A DNA stretch of 60,986 nt from an uncultured Saprospiraceae bacterium (GTDB lineage: Bacteria > Bacteroidota > Bacteroidia > Chitinophagales > Saprospiraceae): the NCBI GenBank assembly GCA_938041445.1, contig CALISO010000024.1, positions 1-60,986 on the forward strand. Reading direction: 5' to 3'. Under the pieces are notes generated by a model. It did no database searches. It worked only from the letters and a program-made list of their open reading frames with translations, and was not told the origin of the DNA. Below, piece by piece: positions 34,999-43,760 of this stretch. Both the position numbers and the translations under genes were made by a program. The stretch's first letter is position 1. Each line of letters begins with the position of its first letter.

Positions 34999-36558
34999 AT
35001 GTCAATACCTAAGGAACCGAGGCAGCTGATGATTAACATCATGTACCTCGTACTTACAGCACTACTCGCTTTGAATGTTTCCGCTGAGGTATTCAATGCA
35101 TTTAAACTCGTAGATAAAGGACTTGTAAAATCTAATGTTGCATTAGATCAAGCAAATGGCCAAATGCCCGATTTAATTGCTGAAGGTGCAAAAGCTAAAG
35201 CTTCTCTACGTAAATATGCAGACAGAGTTGAGCCAATTAGAGAGTTATCAGCAGGTCTAAGTGAATACTTAGGAAATGTTAAAACTGCACTTATTGATTC
35301 TTCTGGTGGATATATCCAAGAAGGTCCAGATACGGGAGAATTAGTTGGTAAGAAGAACTTTGATGTCACTACCCGAATCCTTGTAGGAGAACCACAAGCT
35401 GATGGTTCTGTAACAGGTCAAGGTGAAGAAATCAAGGCTAAATTACTAGAATACAAGTCTGCTATTATGGAATTCATCGATGAAGATGACAAAGCAAATT
35501 TCATGAAAGAAATTGCCGTTGATGTCGATGATGAAGCATGGCAGAAGAAAGGTAAGGCTAGTTGGTCTCACTTCAACTTTGACCACATGCCAGTGCAAGC
35601 AGTACTCCCACTATTTACTAAGTATCAGAATGATGTGAAGTCCACTGAAGCTTCTGCACTAGGATATCTATCAGGTAAGGTAGGTACAAGTAAAGAGGTT
35701 GTACTTGACAAGTTTACAGTAGTGTCAGCTCCTGAAAAGAGTTACGTTATTAAAGGGGAAAAGTACAAAACTGAAGTATTCCTTACTGCATTCGCAGGTG
35801 GAGACTCTAACACTAAGATTAATATCAAAGTGAATGGTCAAAACTTACCTACGGATAAAGACGGAAAAGCAATCTTTACAGAAACTGCTTCTTCACTTGG
35901 TAAGAAAACATTGAAAGCTTCTGCAAGTATCTACAATCCAGTAACGGGTAAAACTGATACCTACAGTAATGATTTCTCTTACGAGGTTGGAGAAAGATCA
36001 GGAACAATTGCTGCATCTAAGATGAATGTATTCTATATCGGTGTTGATAACCCTGTAGAAGTTGCAATCGCAGGTGTAAATAGTAATAACATTAACGTCA
36101 ACATGACAGGAGGTCAAATCTCAAGATCTGGTGGCGCTTGGAATGCAAGAGTATCTTCTCCTGGTAAGGCAGTCGTAACTGCAAGTGCCGATGGATTTAC
36201 TAAGTCTGCTGACTTTAGAGTAAAAAGAATTCCTGATCCAGTACCGAAGTTGGGTAAAAACAGAGGTGGATCTATGGGAAGTGGAGAATTCAAGATTCAA
36301 CCGGGTGTATTCCCTGTACTTGAGAACTTTGACTTTGATGCTAAATGTTCAATTTCTGGATATAGAGTGGTAAGAGTTCCTAAAAGACAAGATCCACAAG
36401 TATCAGAAAATCCAGGAGGAAAGTACAACGGTGGCACTCAAGCATTAGTTAAGAAAGCAGTACCAGGAGATAAATATTTCTTTGAAAACATCAAGTGTAA
36501 GTGTCCAGGTGACAATGCAGCAAGAGATCTTGGTGGTATGGTATTCAACGTTAGATAG
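34999..36558 (+). CDS. gldM: T9SS motor/periplasmic stalk protein GldM/PorM
   Basis: GldM has one membrane helix inserted in the GldL ring and a long periplasmic domain that reaches the GldK/N ring. In the 519-residue protein, the helix is at about 11-30 (LMINIMYLVLTALLALNVSA, residues typical of the family). The periplasmic domains include KSAIMEFIDEDDKANFM, VLPLFTKYQNDVKSTEAS, then Ig-like domains (YKTEVFLTAFAGG, YIGVDNPVEVAIAGV) and the ending FNVR. Length and order match the family. Confidence 0.96.
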   Translation: MSIPKEPRQLMINIMYLVLTALLALNVSAEVFNAFKLVDKGLVKSNVALDQANGQMPDLIAEGAKAKASLRKYADRVEPIRELSAGLSEYLGNVKTALIDSSGGYIQEGPDTGELVGKKNFDVTTRILVGEPQADGSVTGQGEEIKAKLLEYKSAIMEFIDEDDKANFMKEIAVDVDDEAWQKKGKASWSHFNFDHMPVQAVLPLFTKYQNDVKSTEASALGYLSGKVGTSKEVVLDKFTVVSAPEKSYVIKGEKYKTEVFLTAFAGGDSNTKINIKVNGQNLPTDKDGKAIFTETASSLGKKTLKASASIYNPVTGKTDTYSNDFSYEVGERSGTIAASKMNVFYIGVDNPVEVAIAGVNSNNINVNMTGGQISRSGGAWNARVSSPGKAVVTASADGFTKSADFRVKRIPDPVPKLGKNRGGSMGSGEFKIQPGVFPVLENFDFDAKCSISGYRVVRVPKRQDPQVSENPGGKYNGGTQALVKKAVPGDKYFFENIKCKCPGDNAARDLGGMVFNVR

Positions 36559-36606
36559 GATATTCGGAAAATCCCCTAATTGGTTACTTTTAAAAACACT
36601 TATATC

Positions 36607-37473
36607 ATGAAACTTAAATTATTCTTATTCACAATCATAGCTCTGATGTCAACATTGACATTATCAGCTCAAGATGACAGAATTTTAACTGAAGCAGATG
36701 GCTTAATGTCTGACTACTATATTGACGACGTCACTCCTACTACATTAATAGAAGAGAGTATGGTTCTAGAATATGAGCCAGTCAGAGAGGCTGACATCGC
36801 TTGGAAGAAAAGAATTTGGAGAGTGATTGATACAAGAGAGAAGATGAATCTTCCCTTCAAGTATCCAATAAAGCCTTTCTTTACTGTAATACAAGAGATT
36901 GCTGAGAATGGTGACATCGCATTATTCAGAGATGAGTTCTTTAAAGAACCAATGACAATGGATGAAATCAACGGTACTCTTAACAGTATAGATACAGTGT
37001 CGACATTTGATTATGAAACGTACGAGGAGACAATCCAAATCGTAGAAAATCAGATCAACTGGGAGGATATCAAAGAATACAGAGTTAAAGAAATCTGGTA
37101 TTTCGATGAAGAAACATCTAGAATGGATGTAAGAATACTAGGAATCTCGCCTATCAAAGATGAGATAGACTACGATACAGGTGAGCTTAAGTACTCGTTG
37201 CCTTTATTCTGGATGTACTATCCTGAGGCAAGACAATACTTAGCTAAGTATCAAGTCTATACTGAAGATAATGATATGGCGCCGATGACTTGGTATGACT
37301 TATTTGAAAGCAGGTTCTTTGCTAGTTACATTACTAAGCGTTCAAATACTCTTGATATGCGTATCAAAGATATGTATGACGGATATGATCAAGCAGGTAT
37401 AGATAGATTGATGGAGTCTAATAAGATCAAAATGGAATTGTTCAATCTTGAGCATGACTTATGGACTTACTAG
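36607..37473 (+). CDS. gldN: T9SS ring protein GldN/PorN
   Basis: GldN pairs with GldK in the periplasmic ring. The protein of about 288 residues has a signal peptide (MKLKLFLFTIIALMSTLTLSA, seen as a run ending before QDD). The GldN domain follows, with DIAWKKRIWRVIDTREKMN, PLFWMYYPEARQYLAKYQV, TWYDLFESRFFASYITKRS and DMRIKDMYDGYDQAGID. I chose the ATG at 36607, since the frame opens earlier only through a TTG at 36580 that would put polar residues in front of the signal peptide. A strong terminator follows, ending the T9SS run. Confidence 0.95.
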   Translation: MKLKLFLFTIIALMSTLTLSAQDDRILTEADGLMSDYYIDDVTPTTLIEESMVLEYEPVREADIAWKKRIWRVIDTREKMNLPFKYPIKPFFTVIQEIAENGDIALFRDEFFKEPMTMDEINGTLNSIDTVSTFDYETYEETIQIVENQINWEDIKEYRVKEIWYFDEETSRMDVRILGISPIKDEIDYDTGELKYSLPLFWMYYPEARQYLAKYQVYTEDNDMAPMTWYDLFESRFFASYITKRSNTLDMRIKDMYDGYDQAGIDRLMESNKIKMELFNLEHDLWTY

Positions 37474-37498
37474 TCAACAAAGATTTGTTATAAAATAC

Positions 37499-37535
37499 AA
37501 TGGGCTTTCAATCAATTTGGAAGCCCATTTTTTTA
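37499..37535 (+). terminator. Rho-independent terminator of the T9SS gene run
   Basis: The stem AATGGGCTT (37499-37507) pairs with AAGCCCATT (37521-37529) around a 13-base loop and is followed by seven T. The right arm ends close to the stop codon of the convergent isoaspartyl peptidase gene, so it may also serve that gene, although the minus-strand T run is poorer. Confidence 0.85.
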
Positions 37536-38573
37536 TTCCTCTCCGAAGATTGCTGTGACCAAAGTATCCGCATTGACATAGCCACGATACATTCCACTGG
37601 TGTTAAATGGCATTGCTACCCTACCATTCTTATCTAGTGCTATCAATCCACCTGCACCTCCTACTTCCTCTAAGTTTTCTATAATCGTTGATGCGGCAAT
37701 CTCTACCGATTCTCCTAGATATTGCATCCGCTTAGTAACATCGGATGCAACGTGATAGCGTATAAAAAACTCTCCGTGTCCAGTACAAGAGACACCACAA
37801 GTTCGATTATCAGCGTAAGTACCAGCACCAATGATTGGTGAATCTCCAATTCTATCATAACGCTTATTGGTCATACCGCCTGTAGATGTTCCAGCAGTGA
37901 TATTTCCATTTCTATCTAAGGCTACAGCTCCTACAGTGCCATATTTATCATCAGGATTAACTATGTTTATACTTCCTGTTTCTTTCTCTTCACTAAGAAT
38001 ATGTTGAAGTCGATCCCATCTATCTTGTGTGAAAAAGTATGCGCTATCTACCACCTCTAAAGAAAGCCGGATTGAAAATTCATCAGCACCAGCACCAGAT
38101 AGTAATACATGGTCTGACTTATCCTTAACCGCTAGAGCAGCTTTGATCGGATTCTTAATCTTACTAACTCCTGCTACAGAGCCGGCATTCAGATCATCTC
38201 CATTCATAATAGATGCATCCAAACTATTGTAGCCATCATGAGTGAACACCGCGCCACGACCGGCATTGAACAATGGAGAGTCCTCCATCATTGCGATAAC
38301 TGCTACAACTGCTTCCTCACTACTTCCACCATTCTTGAGTATTGATTCTCCATTTTTAAGTACAGTAGCAAGCATATCCGTGTATTTAGCTTCTTTTTCT
38401 TCTGATACTTCACCTCTACGAATCGTACCAGCACCTCCGTGTATAACCAAAGCGTATGGCTGTTTGACTTCATCTAATCCATCTTGATGATTTCCATTGG
38501 TTGATTGTTTGCAATTGGTAGTAATCACTAGGAGTGACAATAACGTGACGTAAGGCATTAATTGCTTGAGCAT
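37533..38573 (-). CDS. Isoaspartyl peptidase / L-asparaginase (N-terminal nucleophile hydrolase), lipoprotein
   Basis: This Ntn hydrolase matures by self-cleavage and cleaves isoaspartyl dipeptides or asparagine. The 346-residue protein has a lipoprotein signal (LLSLLVITTNC, about Cys21), YALVIHGGAGTI, NAGRGAVFTHDG, the self-cleavage and nucleophile site KYGTVGAVALD (Thr213), GTSTGGMTNK and GDSPIIGAGTYAD, then TGHGEFFIR. The lipid anchor predicts an envelope location, whereas the E. coli IaaA enzyme is cytoplasmic. It converges on the T9SS run and shares its terminator. Confidence 0.93.
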   Translation of the reverse strand: MLKQLMPYVTLLSLLVITTNCKQSTNGNHQDGLDEVKQPYALVIHGGAGTIRRGEVSEEKEAKYTDMLATVLKNGESILKNGGSSEEAVVAVIAMMEDSPLFNAGRGAVFTHDGYNSLDASIMNGDDLNAGSVAGVSKIKNPIKAALAVKDKSDHVLLSGAGADEFSIRLSLEVVDSAYFFTQDRWDRLQHILSEEKETGSINIVNPDDKYGTVGAVALDRNGNITAGTSTGGMTNKRYDRIGDSPIIGAGTYADNRTCGVSCTGHGEFFIRYHVASDVTKRMQYLGESVEIAASTIIENLEEVGGAGGLIALDKNGRVAMPFNTSGMYRGYVNADTLVTAIFGEE

Positions 38574-38649
38574 AATTCTCTTTTATCTGAAAGATAATAA
38601 CTAAGAAATAACATCTACATTTAATCTTTGTTAATCGTACGGATAACGC

Positions 38650-39561
38650 ATGGATAAGACATTGGTCATCATTGGAGGCCCAACGGCAGTTGGTAAGTCA
38701 AGCCTCAGTATGGCGCTGGCGACTGAGTTAGGTTGTCCAATCATCTCTGCTGACAGTAGGCAAGTTTATAAAGAGATGTCTATCGGCACAGCAAAGCCTT
38801 CAAAAATAGATCTTAATACAGTCAGACACTATTGTATTGACATTGCATCGATACAAGAAATCTATAGCGCTGGCAAGTATGAAGCAGATGTTGATGCCGC
38901 GTTATTAGACATTTTTAGCGAATCTGATTATGCGATTATGTGTGGAGGTACTGGTCTATACATACAAGCATTTCTCAATGGACTAGATAAGTTTCCTGAC
39001 ATCACAGCAGAAGCAAGAGACATTGTCAAAGAGCTATCATCAGGTGATAACCTAAGACTACTGCAAGAAAAACTCAAGGAAGTAGACCTTCCTTACTACG
39101 AATCCGTAGACCTTGGAAATGTTAGACGACTTACTAGAGCACTTGAAGTCTATTATAGTTCCGAACAGCCATATAGCTATTGGTTGGAAAAGCGAGTAGA
39201 AAAGCGACACAACTACAATATCATCCAGCTGTGGCTAAATACTGACCGAGAAGCCCTATATCAAAGAATCAATGAAAGAACACATCTGATGATTGCAGAT
39301 GGTTGGATACATGAGGTCAGATCACTACTACCACACCGAAAGTTGAGAGCAATGGATACAGTGGGATACAAGGAGATTTTTAAATATCTAGACGGAAATA
39401 TCACTGAAGAAGAAGCTATCAAAGAGATACAAAAGCAAACTAGAAGATATGCCAAGCGTCAAGTTACATGGTTCTCTAATCAATACAAGGGTGAATTGCT
39501 TACATATCAAGGCAGTGCTTTGACAATGAAACAAGATGTACTTGCAATGCTTCCAAAATGA
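38650..39561 (+). CDS. miaA: tRNA dimethylallyltransferase
   Basis: MiaA adds a dimethylallyl group from DMAPP to N6 of A37 in tRNAs that read UNN codons. The 303-residue protein shows the P-loop GGPTAVGKS (9-17), SADSRQVYKEMSIGTAKP, CGGTGLYIQAFLNGLD and the C-terminal helices with MDTVGYKEIFKYL, RRYAKRQVTWFSNQ. All catalytic motifs are intact. It is divergent from the isoaspartyl peptidase gene and followed by an inverted repeat. Confidence 0.97.
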   Translation: MDKTLVIIGGPTAVGKSSLSMALATELGCPIISADSRQVYKEMSIGTAKPSKIDLNTVRHYCIDIASIQEIYSAGKYEADVDAALLDIFSESDYAIMCGGTGLYIQAFLNGLDKFPDITAEARDIVKELSSGDNLRLLQEKLKEVDLPYYESVDLGNVRRLTRALEVYYSSEQPYSYWLEKRVEKRHNYNIIQLWLNTDREALYQRINERTHLMIADGWIHEVRSLLPHRKLRAMDTVGYKEIFKYLDGNITEEEAIKEIQKQTRRYAKRQVTWFSNQYKGELLTYQGSALTMKQDVLAMLPK

Positions 39562-39564
39562 GAA

Positions 39565-39592
39565 AGGGTAAACTACTAGTGTAGTCTACCCT
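39565..39592. terminator. Inverted repeat between miaA and the DUF2911 gene, terminator-like
   Basis: AGGGTAAACTAC (39565-39576) pairs with GTAGTCTACCCT (39581-39592) with one mismatch and a TAGT loop. It lies between two convergent genes. Neither side has a clean T run, so termination efficiency is uncertain. Confidence 0.45.
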
Positions 39593-39618
39593 TCTGAATA
39601 TATCTAACAAAGTATAAA

Positions 39619-40467
39619 CTACTTCATCTTTTTCCATTCTGCGATTGACTCTTCATTCGCTTTAATGTAAGAGTCATATTCAGCAGCTTTTGATAATTCT
39701 AGCGACTTCTTAGCAGTTGTAATCGCAGACTTGTAGTCACCCATATCAGCTTGCAATAGGGCTAATTGTCTAACATTCCAGAAAGTCTCACCTCTCTTTT
39801 GGATAGCAGTATTCATCCATGAAAGTGCTTGAGTAAGGTCTTTGTCATTCTCTCTATAATACCTTGCAGCGTTATAGTAGTCTCCTGCGCTAGGTCCTTC
39901 CATCGTCTTTTCGATTGTAGATAGCACCATCTCATCTGTGCTTGTAGTGAGCGGTATACTGACACTAGTCTTGTCCCAGTCTAATACTAAATCGGCAGAA
40001 GAAATAGTCATATTCTCCAGGCCAATGTGCATAGTTTCTACGCTTGAAGACAGTGCACTTGGTTTTACAGAAGTTTTAGCAGCTACTTTGCTTTCGTCCC
40101 ATTCTTCTGGAGTTCCCCAGTTTTCAGTGTCTGTGTAGAAGTAGACATCCCACATATTCATACTTGGTTTCATAAACAATGCATATGTTCCAGCTTCTAT
40201 CTCTGTACCATTGATAGATACGGCGTCAGAAAATGTCACCATAGTATTTTTATTAGCACCCGTTCTCCACATTTTGTCATATGGAACTAGATCTCCAAAT
40301 ACAGTTCTTTCTTTCACGCTAGGTCTTGAATACTCAAGAGTAACTGTGGAAAGACCAAATGCTTGCTCAATTTTTACACTTGGGCTAGGCTGAGGAGTTT
40401 TTACTTGCGAAAGTCCAATTGACATTGTAGATACAACAAGTACTAAGATTAGAATTGATTGTTTCAT
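39619..40467 (-). CDS. DUF2911 domain protein with C-terminal TPR-like helices, secreted
   Basis: The 282-residue protein starts with a signal peptide (ILILVLVVSTMSIGLSQ) and a DUF2911 domain of about 150 residues (TLEYSRPSVKERTVFG, MWRTGANKNTMVTFSD, AGTYALFMKPS, WGTPEEWDESKVAAKTSVKP). Its C-terminal third is helical with tetratricopeptide-like spacing (YYNAARYYRENDKDLTQALS, AALLQADMGDYKSAI-like). DUF2911 has no known biochemistry. The protein should be periplasmic. No promoter was recognised. Confidence 0.9.
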   Translation of the reverse strand: MKQSILILVLVVSTMSIGLSQVKTPQPSPSVKIEQAFGLSTVTLEYSRPSVKERTVFGDLVPYDKMWRTGANKNTMVTFSDAVSINGTEIEAGTYALFMKPSMNMWDVYFYTDTENWGTPEEWDESKVAAKTSVKPSALSSSVETMHIGLENMTISSADLVLDWDKTSVSIPLTTSTDEMVLSTIEKTMEGPSAGDYYNAARYYRENDKDLTQALSWMNTAIQKRGETFWNVRQLALLQADMGDYKSAITTAKKSLELSKAAEYDSYIKANEESIAEWKKMK

Positions 40468-40505
40468 TATAGTAATTTGATTATATGATAAAATTTATTA
40501 ATATG

Positions 40506-41273
40506 TTATGCCTTTGATTTAAACGACTGCATTGCTTGTTTTGCATCATCTGACAAGATTAGACGACCACTTATCTCAGCTCTATCTGAAAGCAATAGAT
40601 CCCATTGTTCTGTTCCTTTCCATAGTATCTTCTTCAATTCTGTCTTAGCGGCATCACTTTGCTTGACCAGTATTTTACATAAGTGATTAATGTAGTCATC
40701 TACTTGCTCGACTGTATCAAACACTTCATTGAACAGCCCATAGTCTTTAGCCCACTTTGCAGTCTGAAACTCAGTAGCATTAATAGCCAAATGCGACATT
40801 GCACTCAATCCCATCTTACGTTCTACAGCAGGACCAACGACAAATGGTCCAATACCTACGGCAAGCTCACTTAACTTGACACTAGCGTACTTAGATGCAA
40901 TACAATAGTCTACAGCAGAAGCTAATCCTACTCCACCTCCCACAGCTTTACCTTGCACTCTACCGATAATCAACTTAGTGCAGCGTCTACAAGCATTAAT
41001 GACATTAGCGAATCCCATAAAAAAAGCTTTTCCAGCTTCAAAGTCAGAAATATCAAGCATTTCATCAAAACTTGCTCCAGCACAAAATGTCCGATCTCCA
41101 CCTGACTTCAACACAATCACCGAGACTTCAGCATTTGCATCAGCATAGTCAATTGCCTGTACAATCTTCTGTAAGACATTGCTAGGCAATGAATTATGAC
41201 TTGGATGAAAAAATTCAATAGTGGCTACCGAATCTTGAATGGTCGATGTTACGTAAGGATCTGTTGCTTGCAT
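40506..41273 (-). CDS. Enoyl-CoA hydratase/isomerase family protein
   Basis: This crotonase-fold protein (about 255 residues) shows GGDRTFCAGASFDEMLD and IIGRVQGKAVGGGVGLASAV, which form the CoA-binding and oxyanion-hole region, then ASKYASVKLSELAVGIGPF. The usual catalytic Glu/Glu pair is hard to confirm: SELAVGIG holds one candidate and the second is unclear, so hydratase activity is not assured. I chose the ATG at 41273 because a promoter element at 41291-41298 lies downstream of the other candidate ATG at 41339. It could work with the dehydrogenase at 21498, but there is no genetic link. Confidence 0.88.
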   Translation of the reverse strand: MQATDPYVTSTIQDSVATIEFFHPSHNSLPSNVLQKIVQAIDYADANAEVSVIVLKSGGDRTFCAGASFDEMLDISDFEAGKAFFMGFANVINACRRCTKLIIGRVQGKAVGGGVGLASAVDYCIASKYASVKLSELAVGIGPFVVGPAVERKMGLSAMSHLAINATEFQTAKWAKDYGLFNEVFDTVEQVDDYINHLCKILVKQSDAAKTELKKILWKGTEQWDLLLSDRAEISGRLILSDDAKQAMQSFKSKA

Positions 41274-41290
41274 AGAGGTTTGAATTCCCA

Positions 41291-41298
41291 CAAAGGTA
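41291..41298 (-). promoter_or_regulatory. Promoter -7 element (TACCTTTG) for the enoyl-CoA hydratase-like gene
   Basis: The minus strand reads TACCTTTG, followed by T, a full match 18 bases upstream of the ATG at 41273. It excludes the in-frame ATG at 41339 as the start. Confidence 0.5.
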
Positions 41299-41385
41299 AG
41301 GGTAATTTGACGATACGCAAAGAATGTAGAAGACACCAACTATAGATAAAAGATAGCTATTTTGTGTGGAATTCAGTAAGCATCT

Positions 41386-42870
41386 ATGGTCATCACACCT
41401 ACATTTATCCTAGTTATCATTACTCTATACTTTGTAGTCCTGCTAGGTATCAGTAAGATTACAAGTAAGACGCAATCTGCGACAGATTTCTATATTGCAG
41501 GACGTAAGTCACCATGGTACATAGTTGCATTTGGGATGATCGGCGCTTCACTCTCTGGAGTCACATTCATCTCCATACCCGGTGCGGTAGGTGCCGGAGG
41601 TCTCAATATGCAATTTGCTTATATGCAGATGGTATTTGGCTATCTAGTTGGCTATATTATCATCGCAACAGTGCTTATGCCGATCTACTATAAGATGAAC
41701 TCCATTACTATTTACCAATATCTGGAGGAGCGATTTGGAACGGTCAGTTATAAGGTTGGTGCTAGTTATTTCTTACTCTCTAGAATCATCGGAGCTAGTT
41801 TCAGACTGTACCTTGTTGCTATTGTCTTACATAGTTTCGTCATGCAACCGCTTGGCATTTCATTTGGCTTGACAGTAATATTTGCGCTTGGTTTGATATA
41901 TTCCTACACATATGCTGGTGGATTGAAGACGATTATATGGACTGATACCTTGCAAACATTGTTTATGTTGATCGCGGTCATCGCAACTGTGATATTCATC
42001 AGTAATTCTCTGGGAGAAACTATCAGCAGTATACCTTCTCTCATCTCTCGAGAAGGCTATAGTCAGCTATTCTTCTTTGAAAATGGATGGTCTGACCCAA
42101 ATAACTTCTTTAAACAATTCATCAGTGGAGCATTGATTGCCTTGGTGATGACTGGTCTTGATCAGGATATGATGCAGAAGAATCTAAGCTGTAAATCGCT
42201 AAAAGAGGCTCAATGGAATGTTACTCTATTTAGTGTCATCCTAGTAGTTGTAAATGCACTATTCTTAGCTTTAGGAGCATTACTCTATATCTATGCTCAG
42301 AAAAATGGAGTTAGCATTCCAGAGAAAACTGACCAACTATTTGGCTTACTATCGTTTGAACACTTTCCACCAATAATTACGATTTGTTTTATCCTTGGTT
42401 TGATTGCTGCGGCATATTCGAGTGCAGATTCTGCCTTAACTGCATTAACAACGTCTTTCAGTGTAGATATCTTAGAATCTGAAAAGTCCTCTCTTGATGA
42501 AGTTACTAAATCTCGACAGCGCAAACTTATACATTTAGGTTTTTCTATAGTACTGGCAATACTGATTATCGTTTTCAACACCTTATTAGATTCATCAGCA
42601 ATTAATGCCTTATTTAAAGCTGCTGGATATACCTATGGGCCTATGTTAGGACTGTATGCATTTGGGATATTAACCAAGCGGACTGTAGCGGATCGTTGGG
42701 TATGGATTATCTGTTTATTATCTCCTGTCCTATCATACATACTCAATCTATATTCAGAAGAGTGGTTTAATGGATTCACCTTTGGATTCTTGATACTCTT
42801 GGTAAATGGATTATTAACTTTTGTAGGACTTTGGGTAATCTCTAAATCTCGCAATAATTATTCTTCATAA
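41386..42870 (+). CDS. Sodium:solute symporter (SSS family)
   Basis: The 494-residue inner-membrane protein has about 13 hydrophobic helices and SSS-family features: SATDFYIAGRKSPWYIV and GASLSGVTFISIPG (helix 1 with the unwound Na-site region), SYTYAGGLKTIIWTD, TGLDQDMMQKNLSCK and AAYSSADSALTALTTS near helix 8. The substrate cannot be told from sequence. MurQ follows 44 bases downstream. In Tannerella an inner-membrane transporter for MurNAc is encoded next to murQ, so an amino-sugar substrate is a reasonable hypothesis. Confidence 0.9.
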   Translation: MVITPTFILVIITLYFVVLLGISKITSKTQSATDFYIAGRKSPWYIVAFGMIGASLSGVTFISIPGAVGAGGLNMQFAYMQMVFGYLVGYIIIATVLMPIYYKMNSITIYQYLEERFGTVSYKVGASYFLLSRIIGASFRLYLVAIVLHSFVMQPLGISFGLTVIFALGLIYSYTYAGGLKTIIWTDTLQTLFMLIAVIATVIFISNSLGETISSIPSLISREGYSQLFFFENGWSDPNNFFKQFISGALIALVMTGLDQDMMQKNLSCKSLKEAQWNVTLFSVILVVVNALFLALGALLYIYAQKNGVSIPEKTDQLFGLLSFEHFPPIITICFILGLIAAAYSSADSALTALTTSFSVDILESEKSSLDEVTKSRQRKLIHLGFSIVLAILIIVFNTLLDSSAINALFKAAGYTYGPMLGLYAFGILTKRTVADRWVWIICLLSPVLSYILNLYSEEWFNGFTFGFLILLVNGLLTFVGLWVISKSRNNYSS

Positions 42871-42914
42871 TCATTCTTTAGATTTATTAGAATCTCGAGA
42901 AAATGGACAAATAA

Positions 42915-43715
42915 ATGAAAGTAACAGAACAAGAATCCAATCATAACAATCTTGAGCAGAAATCAATCAAGGAACTTGTAACACTAATTAATCAAGAAGA
43001 CCTGACTGTAGCCGAGATTGTCAAGGCTCAACTAGAATCTATCTCTGCCCTTGCGGAAGCTATTTACCAAGCTCTCTCGGATGGAGGAAGACTCTTTTAT
43101 ATAGGTGCTGGTACAAGCGGAAGGCTAGGTATCCTTGATGCATCTGAATGTCCACCAACATTTGGAGTCAGTCATCACTTAGTAGTTGGGCTCATCGCTG
43201 GAGGAGACAAGGCAATCCGTAAAGCACAAGAGTTTGCTGAGGACAATCCAGATCTAGCTTGGCAAGATCTACAAGCAAATCATATTAGCAAAGCTGATAT
43301 TGTAGTTGGAATCGCAGCAAGTGGCAGCACCCCTTATGTGGTCAATGGGCTTAAGACTTGCCAGACTCATAAGATCAAGACTGGCTGCATTGTCTGCAAT
43401 CCTTCAAGTCCAATAGCATCAGTAAGTAATTATCCAATTGAAGTTGTGACAGGACCTGAATTCGTTACAGGAAGTACTAGAATGAAGGCTGGCACTGCAC
43501 AAAAACTCGTCCTCAATATGTTGACAACATCTGTTATGATCAAAATGGGTAGAGTTAAAGGCAATCGGATGGTAGATATGCAATTATCTAATGATAAGCT
43601 AATCGATAGAGGTGTCAAGATGTTACAGAACTCTTCTAATCTTGATTATGCTGCTGCAAAGGCTGCCTTACTTAAGTATGGCAGTGTGAGATTAGCTCTA
43701 GAGGCTGTTAATTAA
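42915..43715 (+). CDS. murQ: N-acetylmuramic acid 6-phosphate etherase
   Basis: MurQ cleaves the lactyl ether of MurNAc-6-phosphate to give GlcNAc-6-phosphate and D-lactate. The 266-residue protein (E. coli MurQ is longer, about 298) has the SIS-domain sugar site GAGTSGRLGILDASECPPTF with the catalytic Glu78, GLIAGGDKAIRKAQEFAEDN, IAASGSTPYVVNG and TGSTRMKAGTAQKLVLN. The shorter length reflects a shorter C-terminus. With AnmK at 25261 it covers the step from anhydro-MurNAc to GlcNAc-6-phosphate. Confidence 0.96.
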   Translation: MKVTEQESNHNNLEQKSIKELVTLINQEDLTVAEIVKAQLESISALAEAIYQALSDGGRLFYIGAGTSGRLGILDASECPPTFGVSHHLVVGLIAGGDKAIRKAQEFAEDNPDLAWQDLQANHISKADIVVGIAASGSTPYVVNGLKTCQTHKIKTGCIVCNPSSPIASVSNYPIEVVTGPEFVTGSTRMKAGTAQKLVLNMLTTSVMIKMGRVKGNRMVDMQLSNDKLIDRGVKMLQNSSNLDYAAAKAALLKYGSVRLALEAVN

Positions 43716-43760
43716 TACTAATCATAGAGACTGGAAATACGCCTGTTGCCACCTAAATAA

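Noticed and set aside
36580-36606. An earlier TTG start for gldN
   Set aside because: It would place nine polar residues in front of a good signal peptide; the ATG at 36607 is sufficient.
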